From assembly GCA_033980235.1 (NCBI GenBank), contig CM067067.1:28542451-28606450 (forward strand): DNA of 64,000 nucleotides. Direction: 5' to 3'. How positions within the stretch are numbered: position 1 is the stretch's first letter; every line of letters begins with the position of its first letter. The position numbers were made by a program, and so were the translations under genes. The notes under the pieces are model-generated. The model ran no database searches. It saw only the letters and a program-made list of their open reading frames with translations, and had not been told where the DNA came from. This DNA comes from Diadema setosum (Eukaryota > Echinodermata > Echinoidea > Diadematoida > Diadematidae). Positions 42,272-53,779 of this stretch are shown in pieces.

Positions 42272-43425
42272 GTAGGTTCCATCATATTTCTTGAGTATTT
42301 GTGCTCAGATTCCAACTTTCATTGATTGACCACCATGTTCTATAATATGTTTGCAATATTCTACACTCAAGAAAAGAAAAGAAGAAAGTTTTTCAAGGTC
42401 ATATTTTTCATAGAAGAATAACATAAAAATCAATATATTATATACGATATTAAAGGTAATTTTATTGACTATCCACTTGATAGGTTGATACTGAGGAAAA
42501 CTCTACTCATGAGTGAACATATTCGATTTTATCACCCAAGGCCCATAAGTAAAAACTGCAGAAATAATTGACATTTTGTCATTCATTTACAAATACCCTT
42601 CAAGATAGCAATGTTTAATTCAACTTAATGAGAGACATGAATGAAATCCCCTAAATAAGTTTTTGTTCTTTTATCTCTTTATTTCATGAAACAAAAACAA
42701 AGTGGGAAACTAAAGAAGAAAAATAAGAATTTTCTGTCAATTCTAGATTCAAATAACAGAAGGGAGAAAGCCGCAAAAATGATAAAATGGACAGAATTTC
42801 ACTCTATTAATCTAGGAAATCAATACGAGACGATTATTCAAGAACGAAATATTTTCAATTTTCATAATTTGAAATAGCATTTCAAATTTCTACCATTTTT
42901 GTTAATATTGCTGCTTCTCTGACATTATTTGAATTCGGATTTGACAGAAGATTAATTTTTTCTCAATTATTTTTTAACCTTTCTTTATCTTTGGGGGCTA
43001 TGAAGGCATTTTAGAGATCATAGGTTCATTTTTGCACATTAATTCGTGTTTCGTATTGTTAAATGTGTCTTTTGTTCTCATTGTTATTTGGAAGTGCACA
43101 TATGCATAAATGACAACTTGTTAATTTTTGCAATTGGAAGAGAAAAATGCATGTGTTCACTCATGTGTAAAGTTTCCCTTTTCATTGACCTACCAGGTCA
43201 ATAGCCAATTAGATTATCTTTAACATGGTATATACATCATAGATATTTAGCTAAATATTCTATGACAAATATTACCTTGAAAAAAGAATTAACTTTCTTT
43301 TCTTTTTTACTTTCGGAGTGTATTAAGCTTCCTAGCCGGATATCATGTAAAGAATATTAATTAATTTTGTTACATTTGATGTACTTTTCACTCGGAAATA
43401 TGAAAACGAATTTAAATTTACCTAA
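42272..43425. other. Unassigned AT-rich interval
   Basis: No gene or element recognised. A 63-codon Lys/Asn-rich frame at 42686-42877 (+) has no support. Confidence 0.4.
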
Positions 43426-45090
43426 TTTTATGTCCTTAATGACCCTATGACCTTTGACGTCGTGATCCCCAAATGGATTTTTTCCCATTTTTCCTTTACT
43501 GTGAACACAGAAGAAAATACAGTCATCCCTTCTTGAGTAATTGGGAGATTGTTAGTTTATTTTATGTACTTTATGACCTCCTTGACCTTCGACCTCATGA
43601 TCCCAAGATTTCATCCTTTCTTTCTTACTTCATTATGACACACCCTGCAAGTTTGGTGAAAATGAGATCTTCTTTTCTTGAGTTATTGAGAAATGAAGCT
43701 TTATTCACATAATTAAGATTAAGCATATAAATTTATCATCACCTATTATAGTATCTGTATTTCCCTATCCTCCGTTTGTATTTCTGTCACAAAAGAAATT
43801 AGTGACTGCATTCTGCTTTAAATGACCTAGAGAGCATACTGGCCCTTTATTTCATAATTCACAAATGCTAAATGTTTATAGATTATGCACATGGGTTTGC
43901 AGCACGATGTTTCTAATTATTGTTTTTAGAATTGAGCATAGTTATGATAGAAGACTAAAAGAAAATATGAAGTATGAGGTAGCAGACATAAAATCAGAAA
44001 TTGATTCCATGTCATATGCGAGTAGTATAATTTGAAGAGGTTTGAAAAATTATCTAAATTTAATTTACGTAACAATTTTCGCAAATCAAAACGAAAATAT
44101 ATCTCCTTTCGAATAGTGTTTAATGATCCCCAATAAAAACCTGTACGTTTGTATATCATAACATCACTTCCGTAAATACCGTAAATCCGTAATATAATTT
44201 GCATAGGACTGGCCTCGACTAGCCTGCTAGGTATTGCTGATTCGTTTTTACGGACAACTCTTTAACTTCGGACTATTCTATGTTAGTAATCGATGTAATT
44301 GTTTAGTAAATGAGTTGCATTTCATTTCATTTCATTTTAAAGCTTATGTATTGTCCTTTACGACGCCTAAGACCTCTGACTTTCAACTTCATGACCACAA
44401 TTAAACTTTTTCTCTCTTTTTCATAAACGCACCCTGCAAGTTTGATTGGTGAAAATGCGATCATCCGTTGAGTGTTTGGGAGATTAAGCTTATTAATAAA
44501 TGTAATGAAATAAGCTTAAACTTCCAATAACTCAAGAACGGATAATCAGATTTTCATCGAACTTGCAGGATGTATTCATAATGAGGTGAGAGAGAAACGT
44601 TTCCAGTTTAGGGATCATGGGTCGAAGGTTTAGGGGTTATAAAGGACATAAAAAAGCTTAATCGCCTAGTAACTAAAGAACGGATAATGGGATTTCACCA
44701 AGGTAGCAGGGTGTGTTTATTATGGAATAAGAGAGAAGCATTAAAATTTAGGGGTCATGAGGTCAAAGGTCAAAGGGGTATAAAAGACATAAGTGCTAAA
44801 TCTCCCTGTAACTCAAGAACCAAACTTGCAGGGTGTGTGTGAAGTAAGAAAGAAAGTTTAATTTGAAGGTCATGAGGTAAAATGTTAGAAGTCATAGGGG
44901 TCATAACGGATGATGGGATTTTCAGCAAACTTGAAGGATATGTTTATGATAAAGTAAGAAAGAAACAATTACATTTGGGGTCATGAGGTGAAAGGCCAAA
45001 GGTCATGGGATCATATAGGACATAGAATACATTTGTCTCCAAGTAACTCAAGAATGGATGATCAGATTTTCACTTAATGCATTGTGTAGA
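43425..45090. repeat. Inverted pair of diverged tandem arrays with DR1-like words
   Basis: From 43430 to 43700 and 44340 to 44480 units read TATGACC, TTTGACxTC, ATGATCCC, CCTGCAAGTTTGGTGAAAAT and GAGTTATTGGGAG. From 44510 to 45080 the reverse complement is repeated about five times (CTCAAGAACGGATAAT, CGAACTTGCAGGATGT, GGGGTCATGAGGTCAAAGGT). The two halves meet around AAGCTTATTA...AAATAAGCTT (44480-44520). The 43740-44330 stretch is an unrelated insertion. Unit length is about 110-130 bp. Confidence 0.7.
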
Positions 45091-45099
45091 TGTGTCTAT

Positions 45100-47030
45100 A
45101 CCTTTGTGTTTGTGTTGAAGATACTGCCCACGATATTGCGATATTTAGATCACGGATGCTTGGCAGAGCTCTGTTCTCTCAGAGTGCTCTTGTTACTATC
45201 GGCTTCGAAGTCGTTAGTATACCTTCATCATTTTGAAGAATTAACTCACTTTTCATCGCTTGATGTGAATTTACTTCCAAAGCTCAGCCTGTATCTTTGA
45301 TATAACGGTCCCGTCAGATCCCTCAGAAACTCCTGTACATCAAAATCGGAAGTAACATACGCAGACAATGTTAATGAGTATTACATGCCTTTGGTTTTTC
45401 AACGGAAAGAATGGTAATAATCTATTCCAGAAATCTATTTAAGGGGGGGGGAGAGGTATTCACTGATTTTAAAATGCAGAACAGTGAAAGTTCTTTATAA
45501 AAAATATATAAAGGATAATATTTCGGAAGTTTTGGAAGTTTAGAGACTTGAAATGTTTTGACGACACATCCATAACGGTGACGAGTATGCACTTTATACG
45601 AATAGATAATAATTTTATTCATTCGTTCATCGATGGCAAGCAAGTTATGCGAATTATTATCCTCTATTCGTAATAACGTGCTTGTCACGGCATTCAATGT
45701 GTCATGAAAACATGTTAATCATTCAACTTCCACAACTTCCAAAATATTCTATGCCGTAAGGTTGCCATCTTCTCATGATTAAATCAGTGCCTCATTGGTT
45801 CGCAATCCTTCAATAAATTGCCTTTTTTCATGAATTTGATGATGGATTAGTGATTTTGATTGCTTTTTTCCAACCCGGCTCCTTAGGAAAGCTCAACAGG
45901 GAAAGCCTGACACTTTGTTTTCTTGTGTTTTGCTTGTTTTATTTGTTTCTCTGTTGTCACTTGTATTGTTTTGCAATTGCCGAATAAATAATAGTAATAA
46001 TAATAATAATAATAATGGAGAATACTATAAATCCTTAAATTCAAATACATTGTATCCTGAAATTTATGTACAGGGTTCAAGGCTGGGTTGTATGAATTGC
46101 TGTAATCATAACCGTCACACCGTCTTTTATCATAAAGACATGTTGTACAATGTTACGACTACAAATTGAGAATTGTAATCCTTTCCACACAACCAAATCA
46201 CAATACTTTATTTTTGGGTCTATCAAGAGGTAGTAAAAAGCCGTAGCAATGATGTCACTCTGAATGTGTAACGACAACATGAACAAACCGAACTTGAGAG
46301 CGGGCAGAGCTGATAGAGCAGGAAACAATGTAGTCATTTCAGTTCATGTGACAGTTCCTCCCAAAACCCATGTCCACGGCTCTTCTCAATTACATGTTCT
46401 TATCCGATTTTGCCGGGGGTATGGGCGGCACGTCCTCATCCCCCACTCAGCCCTTCCCAACCCTTAGGTCACTGTTGAGTCCGAATTTATATTTTGTGAA
46501 TTGTTGGTGTGGCTAATTCGTGACTGACAGCTTCGATACACGTGCTTCCAGTCATTGGCGAGAACGTACCTAACTGGTACGATTACGGTACGATCTTCAA
46601 GCTTTATTCAGTATTCAATAATAGATTAAAATGATTAATATCGTCATGTCGTCTCATAAGCATCAAGTATTGGTGGAGAGATTGGCAATTCACGTGCAGG
46701 AGTTGTACAATTTTAATATCCTCATCATTGAATCCATACTTTACTTGTGGTTGACATCATTTGGGTTTACACGTACAGATACATACACTAAGAGTGCCAC
46801 AGTGCTCACTCCGTGATACTGCTGTCCGGAGCTGTCTGGGGGAAAAGTACCCGCGAAAGTTCAATCGCGTACACACACTACATACTAAAGGTTTTTCATG
46901 TCAAATATCCGCAATATCAGAGCAAGTGTCACATTAGGTAATTAAAATGTCCACTTAGTAAGACCAGTGTTCTATAAGGTAACTAAGATGTCCACAGCCA
47001 AGTCAACTAGAATTATCACTGAATGTGATT
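45100..47030. other. Unassigned interval with an (AAT)n repeat
   Basis: An (AAT)n microsatellite sits at 45992-46016. Nothing coding is supported. The last 120 bases (46906-47030) are a diverged copy of 49045-49175, which likewise precedes a hairpin-capped element. Confidence 0.5.
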
Positions 47031-47031
47031 A

Positions 47032-48362
47032 ATACCCCCGCCCCTAGTGTTGCTTTATAGTATTTGATGTCGTGGGGGCAATGACGTTAATACCAAGTTT
47101 GTGCAATTGTCGAATTGGAAACGGAATAATTTTAATTTACTGTACACTTACAGAGTTGACACTGAGTATAAAACGTTCAGCAAATAGAAACATGCTTTTC
47201 CCCAGCATCACTACACTTAAAGACCATCAAACACACGAAATTTGACCTTCATAGCTTGAATGGTTTATTTTGATAAAAAAAGAGTGGTTACCATGGCAAC
47301 ACATTTTCCTTAAACTAACAAATTGGTGTCTTGCAAAACTACACTTGTAGATCATGATACATACTAAATTTGACTTTAATTGCTTGAATGATGGAAAAGT
47401 TATTCGATCTGCAAGGTTTTGGTAAAATTGTGGTTACCATAACAACGGTTTGTGTGACAAATACAAAAATTATGTGTTCCACATCTATACCTCAGGGCCA
47501 TAATGCCTACCAAATTTGGTTTCAATTACTTGAAAACTGTGGAAGAAGTTCACTCCACAGGATTAAAAAAAAAAAAACACGCGGTTACCATGGCAACGCA
47601 TTGTCCGATACAACGGACATTTTGGAAAACTACACTTAAAGACCATCATACACACCAAATTTCACCTTCATAGATTAAACGGTTCAATTTGATACAAAAA
47701 TGAGTGGTTACCATGGCAACACATTTTTCTTATATTAACACATTGGTGTCTTGCATAACTACACCTCCCAATCATCATACATACTAAATTTGACCTTAAT
47801 TGCTTGAGTGATGTGGAAGTTATTCAATCCACAAGGTTTTGGTAAAATTATGGCTACCATGGCAACGCTTTGTCCAACAAACACAAAAATTGTTTGTTTC
47901 ACATCTATGCCTCAAGGCCATAATGCCTACCAAATTTGATTTCAATTGCTTCAAATCTGTGGAAGTTGTTCACTCCACAGGATTTCGAAGAAAACATGCA
48001 GTTACCATGGCAACGCTTCGTCAAGTACAAACCCAAAGAGTGTCTTGCATAACTACATCTATAGATCATCATAGATACCAATTTTGAAATTGATTGCTCA
48101 AATACTATGGAAGTTATTCAATCCACAAGGTTTTGGTAAAATTATGGTTACCATGGCAACGCATTGTCCGACAAACACAAAAAACATGTCTTGCACATCT
48201 ATACCTCAATATCATCATTTACCCCAAGTTTCATTTAAATTGCTTCAAAACTGTAGGAGGAGTTCGCGACGCGAGATTTTGCAACAGACCGACCGACCGC
48301 CCGACCAACATCACGCTGATTCCTATATACCCCCTTCACACTATGTGTGGCGGTGGTATAAA
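47032..48362. mobile_element. Hairpin-capped tandem-repeat element (ii), X-box-like core
   Basis: It starts AATACCCCCGCCCC and ends in the hairpin TATACCCCCTTCACACTATG-TGTGGCGGTGGTATA. The core has seven units of about 145 bp (marked by GTTACCATGGCAAC at 47288, 47434, 47583, 47707, 47853, 48001 and 48146; the 47434 and 47853 copies have substitutions). Units follow an A-B-C order with a 419-bp super-period. A (GACC)n tract precedes the end (48288-48305). Confidence 0.75.
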
Positions 48363-48449
48363 TATCCACACAATGGAAATTCTTGCGTCATCTCAGCTTA
48401 ATATCACGTCAATCCCCTACGTGATTCAGATGTCACGTAGTTGATTTTG

Positions 48450-49180
48450 ATATCAGTTGACTCCAAAACACAGCAAAGATGTCTTACTCAAGAATATAAG
48501 ATGCTGATAAGCATTATCAGGTGAAGACAATGACATTATCATGCAGAGACAATCTTTCATTACTTTAGCAAAACAAATAAAGTCTTACTCATTGTTCCCT
48601 TTTTCTTACAAGAGCACTTTTTATTTTTTTCAGGGGGAACGAAAGGGTGATGAATCATTATTTATATATAGAAAGCTGAAACTTGAGAAACAATTTTGAA
48701 TTTGCAGTAAAATGACAGGAATATATTCATAAACTTCAACGAAACTGTAGCAAACGTAGTATCATTTTTCAATGAGATGATGCAAAAGAGTTAAGAATCA
48801 TTCTCATGAAGAGTGATTTCCTGCGTGTTTCTTTTTTTTTAACATAAAAAGTGAAAAGCCACAAGCCTGAAAATGTTTGTTAGTAGAAGCTATTGAAAAT
48901 ATTGAAGTCTATTCATAAGATCTACAAAATGTTCGTTCTTTGTAAATTCTTGTCAGTGTACATTCATACAAAGATTTCAAAGAATTTTACTTCTTGTCAC
49001 GGTAGTCTGGTGTTGATTTATAGTGTGCACACGCAAGAAAATACAGGTTTTCCAAGTCAAATGCTATATCAAGGCAGGTACATTATGGTAATTGATATTT
49101 CAACGGGAAAATCAAATGTCCACTTAGCGAGACCAATATCTTAATAGGTAAATAGTAAGTCCATAGCCAAGCGGATCTAA
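48450..49180. other. Unassigned interval
   Basis: AT-rich DNA with no gene seen. Its last part (49045-49175) duplicates 46906-47010. Confidence 0.4.
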
Positions 49181-50371
49181 AACAAGAGACCCGGGGGTCA
49201 CGCGCTCACCTGAGTATCGCAATTTCACCTTCCATGCATTCTTGCACACTCATACCTGAGAAAATTGGAAACTTAGGTCTGCATATATGGATCCCCCCTC
49301 CTCAACTCCAGGGTGGGGGGGGGGGGGCAGGCAGCCCTAGATCTGCAATGAACAAACTTGGAACTATATTCATCAATGTACAAACTCATGGTATTAACTT
49401 TGCTTTATCATTTCTTGTTCTAGAGTAGATTTTAAATATTCCTTAATGTGAGGGGGGGGGGGAGCGTGGGCCCCCTTGGGGCCCCCAAGAGGGACATGGT
49501 GCCCATTTGAAGGAATTGAGATTCTAATCCCCTAGGGATGCTACCTGCTAAGTTTGGTCAAAATTCATCATGAGGTTTTCAAAAAGAAGATGAACATGTA
49601 CAATTCAGGTCCCATTAGGACCCATCCCCATCCCCTCTCCTGGGTCCCAAAGGGGGGGGGGGGCACCCCTGATTCCGCCAATCCCATGAACAAACTTGAA
49701 ACTACAGTCATCAATGTACCAACTCATAGTATTATCTCAGCCCTGTCACTTCTGCTTCTAGAGAAGATTTTTAAAGATTCCTTAATTTTAGAGGGTTTGG
49801 GCCCCCTGGGGGCCCCCAGGTGAGCTATGGTGCCCATTTGAACAAATTGAGATCCTATCCCCTAGGGATGCTACCTACCAAGTTTGGTGAAAATCAGACA
49901 TGGGGATCTCAAAGTGAAGATGAAAATGTACAATTTAGGCCCCTTTAGGACCCCTCCCAACTCCCCCCCCCCCCCCTGGGTCCCAAGGGGGGCACCCCTC
50001 ATTCCCCCATGAACAAACTTGAAACTACAGTCATCAATGTACTAACTGATAGTACTAACTAAGCCCTATCACTTCTGGTTCTAGAGAAGAAGATTTTTAA
50101 AGATTCCTTAATTTAAGGAGGTTTGGGCCCCCCTGCCCCCCCCCCCCCAGGTAGCCCGTGGTGCCCATGTGAACAAATTGAGATCCTATCCCCCTAGGGA
50201 TGCTACCTGCCAAGTTTGGTGAAAATCGGTCATGGGGTTCTCAAGAAGAAGATGAAAATGTAAAAAGTTTACGCACGAAGGACGACGGACGACGCACGAC
50301 GGACGACGCACGACGGACGCCGGACGAAGGACGATCGCAATAGCTCACTTGAGCCTTCGGCTCAGGTGAGC
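49181..50371. mobile_element. Hairpin-capped tandem-repeat element, copy (iii)
   Basis: Same family as 13561-14661: start AACAAGAGACCCGGGGGTCA then GCGCTCACCTGAGTATCGC; core of three or four units of about 325 bp with GATGCTACCTGCCAAGTTTG and GATTCCTTAATTT; GACGGACGACG microsatellite at 50277-50330; terminal hairpin CTCACTTGAGCC-TTC-GGCTCAGGTGAG. Homopolymer C and G runs vary between units. Confidence 0.85.
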
Positions 50372-50515
50372 AAAAAGGCTCACTTGATTTTCCTTTCTCT
50401 GAAAGGATCTCATATGGACACAACACCAGTTTAAAACCTTTGGTGTAACTTTTTTCTTTGAATATTAGTCAATTATTTGACTTGAACTTAATGCCTTTAA
50501 GTTGAAATAGTTTAA

Positions 50516-50770
50516 AAGTGTGCTTAATTGTTGCGAGCCAGGAATCTCATTTTAATCGGGGAGATCTGTGTTGTAAAAACTCTACTATTGCCCCAACTCC
50601 TATACCAATTTTCTGTCTTGTGTATAAAGATTCCTAGTAGTTTTTCCCAAATCCTGAATATATTGTACAGGAAATTTTTTGGGAAAAAAAAATTAACAAG
50701 CACCATTGATACTCGCCTACGATCTTTCTTTTTCAAACTTTTATATAGAGCAATAGCCTTAAATGATTTT
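50516..50770 (+). pseudogene. LINE RT C-terminal fragment (L1/Tx1-like)
   Basis: The frame reads RARNLILIGEICVVKTLLLP, then QLLYQFSVLCIKIPSSF and LNILYRKFFGKKK. This matches the post-catalytic region of L1/Tx1-type reverse transcriptases (Leu-Thr-Leu-Ile-Gly-Lys-Ile followed by Lys-Thr-Leu-Leu-x-Pro). The catalytic part is absent and the frame is followed by repeat text with GGAAGTGGCACC. A short old fragment next to element (iii). Confidence 0.55.
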
Positions 50771-51077
50771 TGCACTGAAGCACCCCCCTTTTTTCCTGGT
50801 CAGTCGATTCATCCCCAAAGTGGTACAAGAAAATTCCTGCTGCTGAAACCCGGAAGTGGCACCAGAAATATAAACTGTCCCCCTTTCAAAATCGCAGCGC
50901 GATCCCTACACTCCCGCATTGCGCCCCGCCTTTACGGAATTCCTAGATCTGCCCCTGATTTCAATTCTAAAAATGCAAAAGCTGTGTAGGAGGGGATACC
51001 CCCTCCCACACCCTCCCTCCCCCAACTTCCATCAGTTTAGTACACAGTGATTACTCACACAAGGAACAGTAGCCGAG

Positions 51078-51359
51078 ACACCGATGTGTTGGCTCAGTGA
51101 GTAGAGCAGCTGCCCTCACAATCGGGAGGTCGTGGGTTCAAACCCCGGCCGCGTCATACCAAAAGACGTTAAAAGATGGGAGTTGCTGCTACCTTGTTTG
51201 CCGTTCAACAGTTGAAAAGGTTAGAGCAACGTCGATCTGGCGCTGCTCAGTGGCTGCCGGGCCCACGATCAATTGGGCAAAAAGAATTTTCATTCTTGGA
51301 CAATAAAATTTGGAGTTTATATCCAAAACAATTATTATTATTATTATTATTATTATTTA
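51078..51359 (+). mobile_element. tRNA-derived SINE with (ATT)n tail
   Basis: A box TGGCTCAGTGAGT (51090-51102) and B box GGTTCAAACCC (51135-51145) are followed by a SINE body (CTGCTACCTTGTTTGCC, TGGCTGCCGGGCCCACGATC, GGACAATAAAATTTGGAG) and nine ATT units to 51359. The layout and length, about 280 bp, are typical of tRNA SINEs mobilised by LINEs. Confidence 0.85.
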
Positions 51360-51694
51360 GTCATATATATTTATGAATGTTTATTTTTCTTGATTTTAAT
51401 GGGCAAAAAATCCAACAATTTTACCAAAAGTGTGCAAAAGATCGCTTAGTTTCAGGTCTGAAAACGCAAAATTTCTCTCGTTTGGATGGGGTGGGGGACA
51501 GATACCCCTTTCTCACACCGTCCCCCATCCCCTCGGTCGCCGCACTTCCCTCGCACACGATCTTCCCATCGTGAAAACGAATCGACGTCCCTGCGTAGAA
51601 TATTTGGAATCGAATGTCATGTGTTTAAATCTTGTGCTTTCTCCGATGTAGCAAGGAGTTTATTTTCCCCCATTATGGGTAATTCGACACGTAC

Positions 51695-51882
51695 GTACCT
51701 CGTAGGGGCCTTGAGCCGAAGAGCTCCCAAGCATGTCACGGAAAAAGATAAAAAAGTGCAGCGCCGTACTCCAAGGCGCAGAATTGAACTCGCCACTGAG
51801 GTAGCTCATCATATCGAAGACAGTGACGAGTGGAACATCGCCGTTTATAGCTAGAGCAAAAGCGTCGTCGAGCAACTTCACT
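51695..51882 (-). CDS. M1 aminopeptidase exon A
   Basis: The acceptor is TTCCCCTTCTGAATAG (AG at 51884-51883). Possible donors are GTACGT at 51698 or at 51694; the second keeps phase with exon B. The exon encodes VKLLDDAFALAINGDVPLVT, MMSYLSGEFNSAPWSTALHF and FRDMLGSSSAQGPYE. This matches the start of the C-terminal domain, where Ile-x-Asp-Ala-Phe-x-Leu-Ala opens a helix and Pro-Trp-x-x-Ala-Leu follows about 30 residues later. The exon begins in phase 2, so the preceding exon should end in two bases of an Arg codon. That exon, with the HExxH zinc site further upstream, is not found in the window and is presumed to lie beyond 64000. Confidence 0.8.
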
Positions 51883-51889
51883 CTATTCA

Positions 51890-52290
51890 GAAGGGGAATG
51901 ACCTATATGATCACCGAGTATATGGGAATGACAACAACAATATAAACAAAAGTGAACTACCGAATATTGTCAGCCTTAGAAAAAAGAATACAAACCAAGC
52001 AAGATACAAAATAGGATATAAATCGGGTCATGAATAGAAAGTATGTCAGCATACATAATGTACATAAGACAATTCTCTATAACTTGTGAAATATGATGGA
52101 ACGGCAAAAGCAAAGCTTGTAAACGCAGGTTCCAGGAAAAAATACCAATGTAAATTTGCTATGCAATCAATGGAGATAAGACGATAGGACACAAAGTAAT
52201 AATGACGAAACTATATGAAAGCTAAAATATCAAAGTACAAAGGGAAGAAGAAATAGAAGAGAAGAAAAAGACAAGGCAATCGCCAAATTG
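51890..52290. other. Unassigned intron sequence
   Basis: AT-rich sequence just upstream (on the gene strand) of exon A. No exon or element recognised. Confidence 0.4.
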
Positions 52291-52291
52291 T

Positions 52292-53552
52292 GTCTCGCCC
52301 ATTTGCGTACAAGAAATTCATATCTTTTATAACTCCCAGAAGTTAATTGACCTGCTTATGACCTTTGACCTTGTGGTGACCTTCACCACCCTAAGGGACA
52401 TTTACCATCCAAGTTTGGTCACAAACGGACAAAGGGATCAAAAGTAATGAGCCATAATCGAAACGCGCCATAAAAACTTAACATTGGGCCCTAAAAATTT
52501 CTTGACCCCTTTCTATGACCTTTGACCTTGTGATGACCTTTAACTCCCAAGGGACATCTACCGTCCAAGTTTGGTCACAAACGGGCATAGGGGTCAAAAG
52601 TTAGGAGCCACAATCAAAATGCGCTCTAAAAACATAACATTGGGCCCTAAAAGTTTGTTGACCCCTGTCTGTGACCTTTGACCTTGTGACGACCTTCACC
52701 TCCCCAAGGGACATCTTCCATCCAAGTTTGGTCACAAACGGACAAAGGGATCAAAAGTTATGAGCCATAAACGAAATGCGCCCTAAAAACTTAACATTGG
52801 GCCCTAAAAGTTCGTTGACCCCTGTCTGTAACCTTTGACGTTGTGGCTACCTTTAACTTCCCAAGAGACATCTACCATCACCCAAGTTTGATTGCCATTG
52901 TAGCAACATGTGCTGAGTTACGTGTGATAAGAGAGTCTTGCAAGTAAACTTTAACGTATGACCTCAAATGACCTTTGACCTTATCATGTGACCTCTTACG
53001 GCACCATAACAAGAAGGTACCCCCAGTGCATCCATCACCCTAGTTTGATTGCCATTGCAGCAACATGTGTCGAGTTACGTGTGATAAGAGAGTCTTGCAA
53101 GTAAACTTTAACGTATGACCTCAAATGACCTTTGACCTTATCCTGTGACCTCCAATGGCACCATGACATGAAGGTATCCCCAGTGCATCTATGACCCAAG
53201 TTAGGTTGTAATCCAAGCAACTTATGTGAAGTTATTTGTCAAAAGAGAGTCTTGCAGGTAAACTTTAACGTAGAAAAGAGTCTTGCACATACTCTTTAAT
53301 ATATGACCTCAAATGACCTTTGACATCATCACAAGACCTCTGACAACACCATAACATGAAGATACCCCTAGTGCTTCTATCACCCAAGTGTGGCTACCAT
53401 TGCTGTAACAGTTGCCAAGTTGTGCATCATAAGAGAGTCTTGCAGGTAAACTTTAACATTTGTGACGGACGACGGACGACGGACGACGGACGGACGACGG
53501 ACGGACGCCATTTGGATCCCTTAGTCTCGCCTTCACCTCCGGTGGGCGAGAC
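52292..53552. mobile_element. Hairpin-capped tandem-repeat element (iv), DR1 core
   Basis: It starts GTCTCGCCCA (52292) and ends TGGGCGAGAC (53552); the end also forms a hairpin with a further GTCTCGCC at 53524-53531. The first half has about four 150-bp units with TCCAAGTTTGGTCACAAACG; the second half has about three units with AGAGAGTCTTGCA. Five exact TGACCTTTGACCT words occur (52359, 52516, 52672, 52969, 53126). A GACGGACGACGG microsatellite lies at 53463-53508. Confidence 0.8.
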
Positions 53553-53779
53553 AAAAAAGGGAAAACAAGAACAAAAAGAATAAGAACTGAGTGAAGAAAT
53601 AGCATATAGATACACAAGTATACGAGCACATAATATCAGTTCATAACGAGTTCAAAATGTAAATACAGGTACTGATGTAGTGATTTTATAATGGGAGCAT
53701 AAACCAGAGGTAAATCGATTATACACTGCAGGTTGATCCGCCATACATTGAATGAGGATACTGCAGATAACATATTAAA

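Noticed and set aside
51090..51160. Functional tRNA gene
   Set aside because: The A and B boxes are followed by a SINE body and (ATT)n tail, and the ends do not pair as an acceptor stem.
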